Part shown: positions 8,382 through 17,029 of the stretch, in pieces
Layout: every line of letters starts with the position of its first letter
How positions within the stretch are numbered: the first letter of the stretch is position 1
Assembly (NCBI RefSeq): GCF_003719725.1
Contig: NZ_RIAX01000002.1
Span: 248,001-312,000, forward strand
Source of the DNA: Planococcus salinus
GTDB taxonomy: Bacteria > Bacillota > Bacilli > Bacillales_A > Planococcaceae
Length of the DNA: 64,000 bases
Direction: 5' to 3'
Made by a program: the position numbers and the translations under genes
Notes under the pieces: model-generated
Database searches by the model: none
What the model was told of the DNA's origin: nothing
Seen by the model: only the letters and a program-made list of their open reading frames with translations

Positions 8382-9467
8382 TTATTCAACTGTTTCAGGG
8401 ACTTCAATTTCTCCATCGATGATTTGCTGTTTGAAATCTTCAATTTGTGTCATTACATCTTCAGGGATTGCACCGCGTGAATCAGCAAGTCCGATACCAT
8501 CTTCAGCTAAACCATAGACAGTTGTTTCACCGCCTGGGAATTCTCCAGCCTGTGTTTTCTCAGCAATTTCGATTACTGCCATTTCAACACCTTTTAATAC
8601 GGAAGTCATTGTTACATTTTGGTCGCCAATCTGACCTTCGTCGTACTGGTCAGCGTCAACACCGATTACCCATATGTTGGCTTCAGGGTCTGCTTCTTTG
8701 CGTTCTTTTGCTTCAGTGAAAACACCGTTTCCGGTACCACCGGCAGCGTGGAAAACAATATCAGCTCCACCGGAATACATACGGTTCGCAGTTGTTTTAC
8801 CCAATTCCGCTTTGTCAAAAGCACCTGTATATTGGGAATCCACTTCTACTGAAGGGTCAGCAGCTTCCACACCTGCTTTGAATCCTGCTTCAAAACGTTC
8901 GATAACCGGAATTTCCATTCCACCGACAAATCCGACTTTTCCTGTCTCCGTCATAAGAGCTGCGGCAACTCCAGCAAGGAAAGCCCCTTCCTGCTCTTTA
9001 AACATAACGCTGGCTACGTTAGGCAATTCCACAACTTCGTCAATGATGGCGAACTGTTGCTCTTCCTGCTGTGAAGCGATTTCTTCCACCGCACCTTGCA
9101 TCAACGCACCAATTCCGTAAACGACATCAAAATCACGGCGAGCGAGGTTATTCAGGTTGGTTGTGTAATCTGCATCTGAAGTGGATGTCAAATACGCATA
9201 CCCACCATCGCCTTCTTCAAGGCCGTTTTCTTCACCGAATTTCTGCAGACCTTCCCAAGCAGACTGGTTAAAGGATTTATCATCGATGCCGCCTACGTCT
9301 GTAACCATGGCAACAGAGATATTGCTTGATTCTTCTGTAGCTTCTCCACTGTCTCCACCGTTGCCGGTGTTTTCAGTGGAAGTATCTTCTTCAGAACCAC
9401 ATGCAGCAAGCATTGTACCAGCAGCAAGCATTAAGGATAGACCCAGACCAAATTTACGTTTTATCAA
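8382..9467 (-). CDS. nupN: Nucleoside-binding lipoprotein NupN (BMP family)
   Basis: A 361-residue substrate-binding lipoprotein. A short positive N-terminus and hydrophobic stretch end in the lipobox LAAC with Cys23, followed by an acidic Ser/Thr/Gly linker (residues 24-52). The rest is a BMP/Med-type binding domain (VGFVGGMEIPVIERFEAGF; DIVFHAAGGTGNGVF). It captures purine nucleosides outside the membrane and passes them to NupPQ. The start is a TTG at 9465-9467, seven bases after GGGGGT; an upstream in-frame TTG lies inside that ribosome-binding site. It sits 47 bases downstream of the GntR-type gene, with no terminator between, so read-through from the regulator is likely. A strong terminator separates it from nupOPQ. 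Confidence 0.88.
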   Translation of the reverse strand: MIKRKFGLGLSLMLAAGTMLAACGSEEDTSTENTGNGGDSGEATEESSNISVAMVTDVGGIDDKSFNQSAWEGLQKFGEENGLEEGDGGYAYLTSTSDADYTTNLNNLARRDFDVVYGIGALMQGAVEEIASQQEEQQFAIIDEVVELPNVASVMFKEQEGAFLAGVAAALMTETGKVGFVGGMEIPVIERFEAGFKAGVEAADPSVEVDSQYTGAFDKAELGKTTANRMYSGGADIVFHAAGGTGNGVFTEAKERKEADPEANIWVIGVDADQYDEGQIGDQNVTMTSVLKGVEMAVIEIAEKTQAGEFPGGETTVYGLAEDGIGLADSRGAIPEDVMTQIEDFKQQIIDGEIEVPETVE

Positions 9468-9514
9468 TGTAATAACCCCCAAGGTATTTTTTCATATTAG
9501 CAGGAAGTGCTGTT

Positions 9515-10243
9515 TTACACACGTTTTCGAACAACATGGAAACTGAATTTGTCTGCCCGAAAGTAATTTTTTGAATACAGCACCACTTGATCGTCTTCAT
9601 CGTAATGGAGCTGTTTTAACACCAATAATGCCGTTTCCGGATCACATTCCAAAATCGGTGACGCATCTTCATGGTAACCGACCGGGTCAATAAAAGTGAC
9701 TGCATAAGAGATGCGAATTTCTCCGGATTCTTCAATTGCGGAAAAAATAGAGCTTTCAGAACGTCCAAGAAAATTTTCCGGCATAAATTGCGAAGGGACT
9801 TTGTCGATGCAATAGACGACGGGTTCTCCATCCGCTGTACGGACACGTTCGATTGTTATAATATTTTCCGCATCACTGCAATGAAAGCGTTTAATATCTT
9901 CCTCAGCGGCAATGGATTCGGAAGTGCTCAAGTAAATCGCTCCCGGCTCCATGCCCACTTGGCGGATCATGTCCGACACACTCGTCAACTGCTCGATTCC
10001 AGAACTGAAAACCGGTTTCGGATTGACAAAAGTCCCAACGCCATGACGCCTGATGATGATATTATCTTCTTCCAGCAGCCGGAGCGCTTCCCGAAGAGTT
10101 GCGCGGCTGACTCCAAGTGATTTGGAAAGCTCGAATTCGGATGGCAATTTCTCTTTTTCTTTATAAATGCCCGCCGCAATATCCTGCTTCATGCGATCAA
10201 TCACCTGGAGATACAAAGGACGTTGATCCGATTTGATTGACAT
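9515..10243 (-). CDS. ymfC: GntR/HutC-family transcriptional regulator YmfC
   Basis: A 242-residue regulator. The N-terminal winged helix (residues 8-75) includes [20 protein letters not shown] and [14 protein letters not shown] wing sequence. The C-terminal part (residues 90-240) is a UTRA ligand-binding domain of the HutC group. The ATG follows GGTGGTGA six bases upstream. An upstream promoter with an extended -10 box and a perfect palindrome in the leader (10267-10280) suggest autoregulation. Its position directly before the nupN-OPQ importer makes nucleoside or purine control a reasonable inference; the effector is not known from sequence. Confidence 0.85.
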   Translation of the reverse strand: MSIKSDQRPLYLQVIDRMKQDIAAGIYKEKEKLPSEFELSKSLGVSRATLREALRLLEEDNIIIRRHGVGTFVNPKPVFSSGIEQLTSVSDMIRQVGMEPGAIYLSTSESIAAEEDIKRFHCSDAENIITIERVRTADGEPVVYCIDKVPSQFMPENFLGRSESSIFSAIEESGEIRISYAVTFIDPVGYHEDASPILECDPETALLVLKQLHYDEDDQVVLYSKNYFRADKFSFHVVRKRV

Positions 10244-10266
10244 TCGATTCACCACCATCGACAGAG

Positions 10267-10280
10267 ATCAGACATCTGAT
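10267..10280. promoter_or_regulatory. Candidate operator in the ymfC leader
   Basis: ATCAGACATCTGAT is a perfect palindrome with 6-base arms and a 2-base centre. It lies about 20-32 bases downstream of the predicted ymfC transcription start and 23 bases before the start codon, a position suited to self-repression by a dimeric GntR-type protein. I found no second copy near nupN or nupO. Confidence 0.45.
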
Positions 10281-10306
10281 GTAAAACATTCCTACTAATC
10301 AGCATT

Positions 10307-10315
10307 ACTATACCA
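10307..10315 (-). promoter_or_regulatory. Extended -10 promoter of ymfC
   Basis: TGGTATAGT read on the minus strand gives an extended -10 element (TG, one base, TATAGT at 10307-10312). No convincing -35 box is present 16-18 bases upstream. Confidence 0.5.
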
Positions 10316-10418
10316 TTTTTGATAAATGAAATAAATAGTATGTTGTCGAATTCTCTGTTTTTTTGTTCAAATTTTGTCAAAATAAATAATTCTTTTGTCA
10401 CGATGCTTGAGGCCTCTG

Positions 10419-12743
10419 CTAATATTCTTCCTGCTTTTGAACCAGTACGGTCCGCGGCTTACTGCCTTCATAAGGACCGACTACGCCGCGCTGCTCCATT
10501 TGGTCAATAATCCGTGCCGCCCGTGAGTACCCGACACGGAAACGGCGCTGCAGCATCGAAACAGACGCCGTCTGCATCTCACATACCAGTTGAACAGCTT
10601 CGTCATAAATTTCATCAGTTTCTTCATCAACGGATGTTTCTTCCACGTCCGTCGGGATCATATCCTCCTGGTATTGCGCTTTTTGCTGTTCGATGGCAAA
10701 GTCCACTACTTTTTCCACTTCTGAGTCGGACAGGAAAGCACCCTGGACACGTACGGGCTTGGACTGCCCGGCTCCCAGGAACAGCATATCCCCACGGCCC
10801 AGCAGCTTTTCTGCTCCGCCCATATCCAGAATGGTCCGGGAATCGATGGCAGAAGAAACAGCGAACGCGATGCGGGAAGGGATGTTCGCTTTAATGACGC
10901 CCGTGATGACATTTACACTCGGACGCTGAGTGGCAATGATTAAGTGAATGCCGGCTGCACGGGCCATTTGAGCAAGCCGTGTAATGGCATCTTCCACTTC
11001 GTTTGAAGCGACCATCATCAAATCAGCCAGCTCATCGACAATGACGACGATAAACGGCAACTTCGGATGCTTCTCTTCGTTTTCTTCGTTGAACGTATGG
11101 ACATATTCGTTGTATCCTTCGATGTTTCTTGTTCCGGTATGAGAGAACAGTTCATAACGGCGTTCCATTTCAGAAACGATTTTCTTCAACGCTTGTGCCG
11201 CTTTTCTCGGATCTGTAACAACCGGCGCCAGTAAATGAGGAATTCCATTGTAGACGTTGAGCTCCACCATTTTCGGATCGATCATCATCATTTTTACTTC
11301 ATGCGGTTTCGCCCTCATGATGATGCTCGTAATGATTCCGTTGATACATACGGATTTCCCGCTTCCTGTAGAACCAGCGACCAATAAATGAGGCATTTTA
11401 TTAAGCTGCGTCAACACTGCTTGCCCGGTTACATCTCTTCCCAATCCAAACAGCAGCTTGGCGTCCGGTTTGTTATTTTCTTCGGATTCCAGCACTTCGC
11501 GAAGGCTGACAACTGAAACTTCCGTATTGGGAACTTCAATTCCGATGGCGGATTTCCCTGGAATCGGCGCTTCAATGCGAATATCTCTGGCAGCCAACGC
11601 CAACGCCAAGTCGTCGTGCAAACTGACAATTTTGCTGACTTTTACGCCCGTGTCCGGCAATACTTCATATTTTGTAACAGCAGGACCCATATGGACTTGC
11701 GTCACTTTAGCACGGACACCGAAACTCTGAAACGTCTTCTCCAGCTTCTTGGCATTTTTCTGAATACCCGAGTACTCCCCACTTTGATCACTATGGGGAG
11801 GCATGGTCAGCAAATTAAGCGGCGGCAATTGATATTCTTCATTCTCTAGTTCTTCGCTGCCACTGAGCATTTCTGCTCCGCTCTTTCCATCCGTTTCTTC
11901 AGGAACCGTTTCAGCCTGGTGTTCCGCCTGTTCACTAACCGGCTCTTCCTGTCTCTGCTTTACCCGTTCAGTAAAAGCAGAGATGATCGGCTCTTGTTCT
12001 TCCTGTTCCTCTTCATGTAACTCTTCGTATCCCAATGCATCATTGAATTCAATTACTTGTTCAGGCTCAGATTTGGGGCGTGGGGCCTCAATCCGCTTTT
12101 GTTTTTGTTTCTGTCTTTTTTGCTGGAACCGCTGGCCGATGGACGAAAAAAGCGGCTTGGCGCTCGGGATTTTCTCCGCAATAAACGGAGCCGCTGTTTT
12201 CCCGGTAAGTATAATTGCACCAATAGACAGAAGAATCACTGCGACAATCACTGTTCCGGCTGTATCAAATAAGACATGAAGCATGGCATACAAAATGCCG
12301 CCAAGAACGCCGCCACCAGCAGCCGTATAGTTTGTCCAGATGGTTCCACTGATTTGAGTCGCCTTTACCGTTTCAGATAGGACATTGCTCGAAGTAATCG
12401 GCAAAATCGAACCAGCCGCCCATATCAAATGACAGACCAGTAATATGCCTGTCAGCAAAAACAATGAACCTGCAACGGTTTTCATCGCCGGCTTTGGCCA
12501 ATCGCGCTTCACCATCACATGCAATGCGGCCAGAATAAGAGCCACCGGAATCAGAAAAGCCAAGTATCCGGCCATGAATTCTGCGGAATTATACAGCATC
12601 TTTCCGACTATTCCCAGTTGGAATGCCATCAATACAGCAATCCCGATTAACAGCAAACCGACTACTTCGTACAGGATCATAGGCATCTGCTGTTTTCTTT
12701 TCGTCTTCTTTTTTTTCTTAGGGCGTGCTGCTGTCCGTGCCAT
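10419..12743 (-). CDS. ftsK: DNA translocase FtsK/SpoIIIE
   Basis: A 774-residue membrane-anchored DNA pump that moves chromosomal DNA through the closing septum. A Lys/Arg-rich N-terminus is followed by about four membrane segments (residues 23-180), a charged linker (200-300), and the motor with Walker A GSTGSGKS (457-464) and Walker [12 protein letters not shown]. The C-terminal winged-helix gamma domain (about 705-774) reads DNA polarity sequences. The ATG is chosen because the N-terminal basic stretch aligns with SpoIIIE and GGGGGATTG lies upstream; the reading frame is open 24 codons further. tepA, its usual upstream neighbour in spore formers, is absent, so vegetative segregation is the likely role here. 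No clear terminator follows. Confidence 0.92.
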   Translation of the reverse strand: MARTAARPKKKKKTKRKQQMPMILYEVVGLLLIGIAVLMAFQLGIVGKMLYNSAEFMAGYLAFLIPVALILAALHVMVKRDWPKPAMKTVAGSLFLLTGILLVCHLIWAAGSILPITSSNVLSETVKATQISGTIWTNYTAAGGGVLGGILYAMLHVLFDTAGTVIVAVILLSIGAIILTGKTAAPFIAEKIPSAKPLFSSIGQRFQQKRQKQKQKRIEAPRPKSEPEQVIEFNDALGYEELHEEEQEEQEPIISAFTERVKQRQEEPVSEQAEHQAETVPEETDGKSGAEMLSGSEELENEEYQLPPLNLLTMPPHSDQSGEYSGIQKNAKKLEKTFQSFGVRAKVTQVHMGPAVTKYEVLPDTGVKVSKIVSLHDDLALALAARDIRIEAPIPGKSAIGIEVPNTEVSVVSLREVLESEENNKPDAKLLFGLGRDVTGQAVLTQLNKMPHLLVAGSTGSGKSVCINGIITSIIMRAKPHEVKMMMIDPKMVELNVYNGIPHLLAPVVTDPRKAAQALKKIVSEMERRYELFSHTGTRNIEGYNEYVHTFNEENEEKHPKLPFIVVIVDELADLMMVASNEVEDAITRLAQMARAAGIHLIIATQRPSVNVITGVIKANIPSRIAFAVSSAIDSRTILDMGGAEKLLGRGDMLFLGAGQSKPVRVQGAFLSDSEVEKVVDFAIEQQKAQYQEDMIPTDVEETSVDEETDEIYDEAVQLVCEMQTASVSMLQRRFRVGYSRAARIIDQMEQRGVVGPYEGSKPRTVLVQKQEEY

Positions 12744-12769
12744 TTTCAATCCCCCGTTTCCGATGTAAT

Positions 12770-12812
12770 CGAAAAAGGATTTCCCCCGATTGCAACGGCT
12801 TGGAAATCCTTT
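12770..12812 (-). terminator. Terminator after rnjB
   Basis: Eleven-base perfect stem (12774-12784 with 12802-12812, GGAAATCCTTT) with a 17-base loop, followed by TTTTTCG on the minus strand, between rnjB and ftsK. Confidence 0.75.
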
Positions 12813-12825
12813 CACTTTGTTTTTC

Positions 12826-14493
12826 TTAATATTCCATAATAATCGGAATAATCATTGGACGGCGTTTGGTTTGCTGGAATAAATAAGAATTCAATGTATC
12901 CCGAATTTCCTGTTTGATATTATTCCATTCAAAAGTTTCCCGTGTCACATATTTTTCAACGACTTTCCGGACAAGTTCTGTGGACTCCTCCATTAACTGT
13001 TCGCTTTCACGAACATAAACAAAGCCGCGGGAAATCATTTCCGGACCGGAAGCGATTTTCTTTTGTTTGCGATTTAATGTAACAACGACAATAAAGATGC
13101 CATCCTGCGACAACAATTTGCGATCACGCAGGACAATATTGCCAACATCGCCGATTCCGATGCCATCAATCAGCACGTTCCCCGCCGGAACACGGCCGCT
13201 CATGCGCACCTTCCCATTTTTATATTCCACAATATCGCCTTTGTCTGCAATGAAAATATCCGTTTTGTGCATTCCCACTTGCTGGGCTAATTTGGAATGG
13301 GCGATCAGCATTTTGTACTCGCCCTGGATGGGAATGAAATATTTTGGTTTCATCATATTCAACATCATTTTCAAGTCTTCCTGGCTGCCATGGCCCGACA
13401 CATGGACTTTCTTATTGGATGTCAGAACCTTGGCTCCGGCTTTTGCCAATTTGTTCATCGTCTGGAACATTTGTACTTCCATTCCGGGTGATGGTGTAAA
13501 GGTGATTAAAACTGTATCGGTTTCTTTGATTTTAACGTCTTTGTGCTGTTTTCTGATCATTTTTTCAAGCGCTTCAAGCGGCTCACCCTGATTGCCTGTG
13601 ACAATGATTACAACTTCTCCATCGTTGTATTTTTCCAGGTCTTTGAGTGAAATGACCGTGTCTTCGTCAACGGTCAGATAACCAAGGCGCAAACCGACTT
13701 CATAGCTGCTTTCCAAACTTCTGCCCGCTACGGCGACTTTTTTCCCCGTTGCTTTGGCCATGTCGAACACCTGCTGAATACGGATGAAGTTTGATGAATA
13801 CAGTGACACTAGAATTCTGCCTTGCGCTGCATGGAACGCCGTCAGCAAATGGTCCGCAACCACTGTTTCTGACGTCGTATGACCCGGGCGTTCTGCCTCA
13901 GTGGAATCAGACAGCAGCATCAGTACTCCGTCTTCTCCCAGCTTCGCCATCTTGGCAATATCCGGTCTGTAGCTGCCTTTTACCGATTGGTCGAATTTGA
14001 ACTCCCCTGTATGGACAATAGCCCCTTCCGATGTGTGGAATACGATTCCAAGGGCGTCTGGAATACTGTGTGTGGTATGAAAGAACGTTACATGGGTTTT
14101 GTCAAAATTCATCCGGCTTTTATTGGTTACTTCGAAAAATTTCACATGCTTTAAAGAACCTTGTTCTTTTACATGCTCTTTTGCCAAAGCAATGGTCAGC
14201 TTTGAACCGTAAACTGGTGCCTGGACCTTCTTCAGTAAATAGGCAATCGATCCGATGGCATCTTCGTGTCCATGTGTCAGAAAGATCCCTTTTACCCGTT
14301 CTTTGTTTTCTTCGAGAAAAGACATATCCGGAATAACGATATCAATGCCCAGCATCTCATCTTCCGGGAACATCAATCCACTGTCGACGACAAACAAATC
14401 CTCGTCGATTTCGATTACATACATCGCTTTACCGATTTCTCCGACTCCGCCGAGCGGAATCACTCTTATTACTTCGTTTTTAACTTTACTCAA
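12826..14493 (-). CDS. rnjB: Ribonuclease J2
   Basis: A 555-residue metallo-beta-lactamase/beta-CASP nuclease of the RNase J group, acting in mRNA turnover and rRNA maturation. The metal motif reads [16 protein letters not shown] near residue 72: the last histidine of the J1 motif HxHxDH is replaced by Ala. This is the pattern of RNase J2, which has little activity alone and works in complex with RNase J1. The start is a TTG at 14491-14493 with TAGGAGG six bases upstream. It has its own promoter and sits between terminators, so it forms a single-gene unit. In B. subtilis dapG and dapA precede it; here asd is directly upstream. Confidence 0.9.
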   Translation of the reverse strand: MSKVKNEVIRVIPLGGVGEIGKAMYVIEIDEDLFVVDSGLMFPEDEMLGIDIVIPDMSFLEENKERVKGIFLTHGHEDAIGSIAYLLKKVQAPVYGSKLTIALAKEHVKEQGSLKHVKFFEVTNKSRMNFDKTHVTFFHTTHSIPDALGIVFHTSEGAIVHTGEFKFDQSVKGSYRPDIAKMAKLGEDGVLMLLSDSTEAERPGHTTSETVVADHLLTAFHAAQGRILVSLYSSNFIRIQQVFDMAKATGKKVAVAGRSLESSYEVGLRLGYLTVDEDTVISLKDLEKYNDGEVVIIVTGNQGEPLEALEKMIRKQHKDVKIKETDTVLITFTPSPGMEVQMFQTMNKLAKAGAKVLTSNKKVHVSGHGSQEDLKMMLNMMKPKYFIPIQGEYKMLIAHSKLAQQVGMHKTDIFIADKGDIVEYKNGKVRMSGRVPAGNVLIDGIGIGDVGNIVLRDRKLLSQDGIFIVVVTLNRKQKKIASGPEMISRGFVYVRESEQLMEESTELVRKVVEKYVTRETFEWNNIKQEIRDTLNSYLFQQTKRRPMIIPIIMEY

Positions 14494-14536
14494 TTGATTT
14501 CCTCCTAAAATTCACCCGTACACATCCATAGAGTTT

Positions 14537-14566
14537 ATTATACGGGAATCACCGGTAACAGTCCAA
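14537..14566 (-). promoter_or_regulatory. Promoter of rnjB
   Basis: TTGGAC (14561-14566), 18 bases, TATAAT (14537-14542). The -35 box adjoins the U-tract of the asd terminator. Confidence 0.75.
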
Positions 14567-14567
14567 A

Positions 14568-14603
14568 GAAAAAAATAAACCGGCGCCATGTCCGGTTTAT
14601 TTT
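14568..14603 (-). terminator. Terminator of asd
   Basis: Twelve-base perfect stem (14572-14583 with 14592-14603, AAAATAAACCGG) and 8-base loop, with a T-rich tail TTTATTTTTTTC on the minus strand, 18 bases after the asd stop. Confidence 0.9.
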
Positions 14604-14620
14604 TCTTTATTGTGGGGCTG

Positions 14621-15655
14621 TTATACAATTTTTTCTTCTATCAACGATTCAGCGATCTGCACAGAATTCAATGCGGCCCCTTTGACCAGGTTGTCGGAAA
14701 CTACCCATAAATGGAATCCTTGCGGGTTGTCCGGATCTTGACGGATTCTTCCGACGAACACTTCGTCCAGCCCTTCAGCCATCAATGGCATCGGATACAG
14801 TTGTTGCGATGGATCGTCCATCAATTCAACGCCTGCGGCTTCAGCAATTGCCTGTTTCACTTCTTCCACGCTCGGAGCCCCTTCCAGCTCCACATATACC
14901 GATTCTGAATGCCCTGTGACGACTGGCAGACGCACACAAGTAGCAGCTACTGACAGTTTGTCGTCATGCATGATTTTCTTGGTTTCGTTGATCATTTTCA
15001 TTTCTTCCAGCGTATAGCCATTATCAGCAAATACATCGATTTGAGGAATGGCATTAAACGCGATCGGATAATGTTTATCTGCGGATTTTACCGGAAGCAC
15101 GCTGGCATCCGCCTGCTTGGCATTGTCAAAATCAGCAGCTTGGTCCTTCAATTCATTGATGGCCCCGATTCCTGCTCCAGACACAGCCTGATAAGTGGAT
15201 ACGACCACTTTTGACAAACCAAATTGTTCTTTCAACGGTTGCAAAGCACAGACCATTTGGATTGTGGAACAGTTTGGATTGGAAATGATGCCGTTGTGCA
15301 ATCTCATGTCTTTTTTGTTCACTTCCGGTACAACCAGCGGCACTTCCGGATCCATACGGAATGCGCTGGTATTGTCGATGACCACTGCTCCCCGCTTCAC
15401 TGCTTCTGGCGCGAATTTCTCGGAGATGCTGCCCCCGGCACTGAATAATGCGATGTCGACACCTTCAAACGACTCGGGCACCGCTTCCTGCACAATGTAT
15501 GTTTTGCCTTTGAACTCAATTTCCTGGCCCGCTGAACGGCTGGATGCGAGGAATAAAATCTCTCCTGCCGGAAAATTTCTTTTTTCAAGTTGTACTTTCA
15601 TTTGCTGGCCCACTGCTCCAGTGGCGCCCATGATGGCTACTTTATACGTTTTCAC
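14621..15655 (-). CDS. asd: Aspartate-semialdehyde dehydrogenase
   Basis: A 344-residue NADPH-dependent enzyme that reduces aspartyl phosphate to aspartate semialdehyde, the branch point for lysine/diaminopimelate, threonine and methionine. It has the Rossmann motif GATGAVGQQM near residue 9 and the active-site Cys in SNPNCSTIQM near residue 129. The GTG at 15653-15655 is the start: AAGGAGA lies seven bases upstream and the length matches the family. An earlier in-frame ATG falls in the -10 region of the promoter. In B. subtilis spoVFA-spoVFB precede it and dapG-dapA follow in one operon; here asd stands alone between two terminators. Confidence 0.92.
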   Translation of the reverse strand: MKTYKVAIMGATGAVGQQMKVQLEKRNFPAGEILFLASSRSAGQEIEFKGKTYIVQEAVPESFEGVDIALFSAGGSISEKFAPEAVKRGAVVIDNTSAFRMDPEVPLVVPEVNKKDMRLHNGIISNPNCSTIQMVCALQPLKEQFGLSKVVVSTYQAVSGAGIGAINELKDQAADFDNAKQADASVLPVKSADKHYPIAFNAIPQIDVFADNGYTLEEMKMINETKKIMHDDKLSVAATCVRLPVVTGHSESVYVELEGAPSVEEVKQAIAEAAGVELMDDPSQQLYPMPLMAEGLDEVFVGRIRQDPDNPQGFHLWVVSDNLVKGAALNSVQIAESLIEEKIV

Positions 15656-15686
15656 ACTACTCTCTCCTTCAAGATTGATTGGCGTA

Positions 15687-15695
15687 ATTGTATCA
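15687..15695 (-). promoter_or_regulatory. Extended -10 promoter of asd
   Basis: TGATACAAT on the minus strand: extended -10 with TACAAT at 15687-15692, about 32 bases before the asd GTG. No good -35 is visible. Confidence 0.5.
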
Positions 15696-15722
15696 TATTT
15701 CATCGTAGTAAAGCATTGAAAC

Positions 15723-15761
15723 CATAAAAAAGAAGTTTCCTCAAAATGAGGAAACTTCTTT
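15723..15761 (-). terminator. Terminator overlapping the 3' end of mlpA
   Basis: Fifteen-base perfect stem (15729-15743 with 15747-15761, AAAGAAGTTTCCTCA) with a 3-base loop and TTTTTTATGG after it on the minus strand. The ascending arm and the loop lie inside the last codons of mlpA. Confidence 0.92.
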
Positions 15762-16967
15762 GGAACGAATGATGGATACAGCTGGTGCTTTGGTTAACTT
15801 GTTCAGAAGAGACTGAACCTTTTCCACTGACACCTCATCAATGAGTCTCAGGATCTCTTCATAGCTCTTGTGCCTGCCAAGCAGCAACTCATGTTTGCCG
15901 TTCCGGTTCATACGGGCGCTGGTGCTTTCCATGCCCAACAGCAAACTTCCTTTCAGCTGCTCTTTGGAGTCAGCTATTTCTTCACTCTGAATACCGTTTG
16001 CACGAGCTGTTTCCAGAGACTCCAGAATTACGCGCTGCATCTCAGGCAGTTGTTCGTTGGCTGTTCCGCCATATATCGCAAAGCTCCCGTGGTCCGAATA
16101 AGGGGAATGATACGAGTAAATGGAATAAGCCAGCCCTCGTTCTTCCCGAATTTCCTGGAACAGACGCGACGACATCGAGCCGCCCAGAATATTGTTGAGC
16201 ACGGCAAAATCAAACAGCCGTTCATCCGTCATGGAGACCCCAGGATACCCCAGGCAGAGATGGCCCTGTTCCGTTTCCTTGAGCTTAAGGGAAGAGCCGG
16301 ATGTAAAATCAGGATAGGTGTATACCTTCTCTGCCCCTTTTCGCTGGAAACTGCCAAAACACGACTCGATTTTATGCAACAGGGACGGAGTGATATTGCC
16401 GGCGACAGAAATGACTGTATTTTCCGGCGTGTAATGACGATTCATGAACTCCATGATTTTTTCTTTTGTAAACAGCGCCAGTGTTTTTTCAGTTCCCAGT
16501 ATTGGATCTCCCATGGAATGGTCAGGATACATGACTTTCCATAACTGTTCATGGACGTCATCATCCGGCATGTCTTCAGTCATGCTGATTTCTTCCAGTA
16601 CCACCTGGCGTTCTTTTTCAATCTCCACCGGGTCCATCGTCGAATTGAAGAACATATCTGCCAGTACTTCTACTGCAAGCTCTGCATGATGATCAAGCAC
16701 TTTCGCATAGTAACAGGTGTATTCTTTTGATGTATAAGCGTTCATGTCTCCGCCAATCCGGTCAAATTCACGGGCGATCTGTTTAGCGGACCGCGTTTTC
16801 GTTCCCTTAAACAGCATATGCTCAATAAAATGGGTTAACCCGTTTTCTTCGGGCAGTTCATCACGTGAGCCGGCTTTTACAAAAACCCCCACTGCTACTG
16901 AGCGGAAATGGGGGATCGTTTCAGAAACAATGCGCAATCCATTGTCACATGTATATGTTGTTACCAA
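15741..16967 (-). CDS. mlpA: M16-family zinc peptidase MlpA
   Basis: A 408-residue processing-peptidase-like M16 protein with the intact zinc motif HFIEH near residue 46 followed by MLFKGT. It ends at the usual family length. The B. subtilis orthologue influences extracellular protease expression; its direct substrate is unknown. The start is a TTG at 16965-16967 with GAGGA eight bases upstream. It lies downstream of the pnp terminator. The ylxY gene that separates pnp and mlpA in B. subtilis, and ymxH that follows mlpA, are absent. A terminator hairpin is built from its own last codons (KEVSSF). Confidence 0.87.
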   Translation of the reverse strand: MVTTYTCDNGLRIVSETIPHFRSVAVGVFVKAGSRDELPEENGLTHFIEHMLFKGTKTRSAKQIAREFDRIGGDMNAYTSKEYTCYYAKVLDHHAELAVEVLADMFFNSTMDPVEIEKERQVVLEEISMTEDMPDDDVHEQLWKVMYPDHSMGDPILGTEKTLALFTKEKIMEFMNRHYTPENTVISVAGNITPSLLHKIESCFGSFQRKGAEKVYTYPDFTSGSSLKLKETEQGHLCLGYPGVSMTDERLFDFAVLNNILGGSMSSRLFQEIREERGLAYSIYSYHSPYSDHGSFAIYGGTANEQLPEMQRVILESLETARANGIQSEEIADSKEQLKGSLLLGMESTSARMNRNGKHELLLGRHKSYEEILRLIDEVSVEKVQSLLNKLTKAPAVSIIRSKEVSSF

Positions 16968-16988
16968 TGAAACATTCCTCCTGATATG

Positions 16989-17018
16989 AAAAAATTGCCA
17001 ACAGTTGCTGGCAATTTT
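16989..17018 (-). terminator. Terminator of pnp
   Basis: Ten-base perfect stem (16991-17000 with 17009-17018, AAAATTGCCA) with an 8-base loop and T-rich tail on the minus strand, 12 bases after the pnp stop. Confidence 0.88.
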
Positions 17019-17029
17019 AGTCTTTTGTA

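Noticed and set aside
15870..16544. Long plus-strand frame opposite mlpA (224 codons), and similar ones opposite nupO and hslU
   Set aside because: They lie antisense to well-supported genes, lack ribosome-binding sites and have low-complexity or unrecognisable translations.
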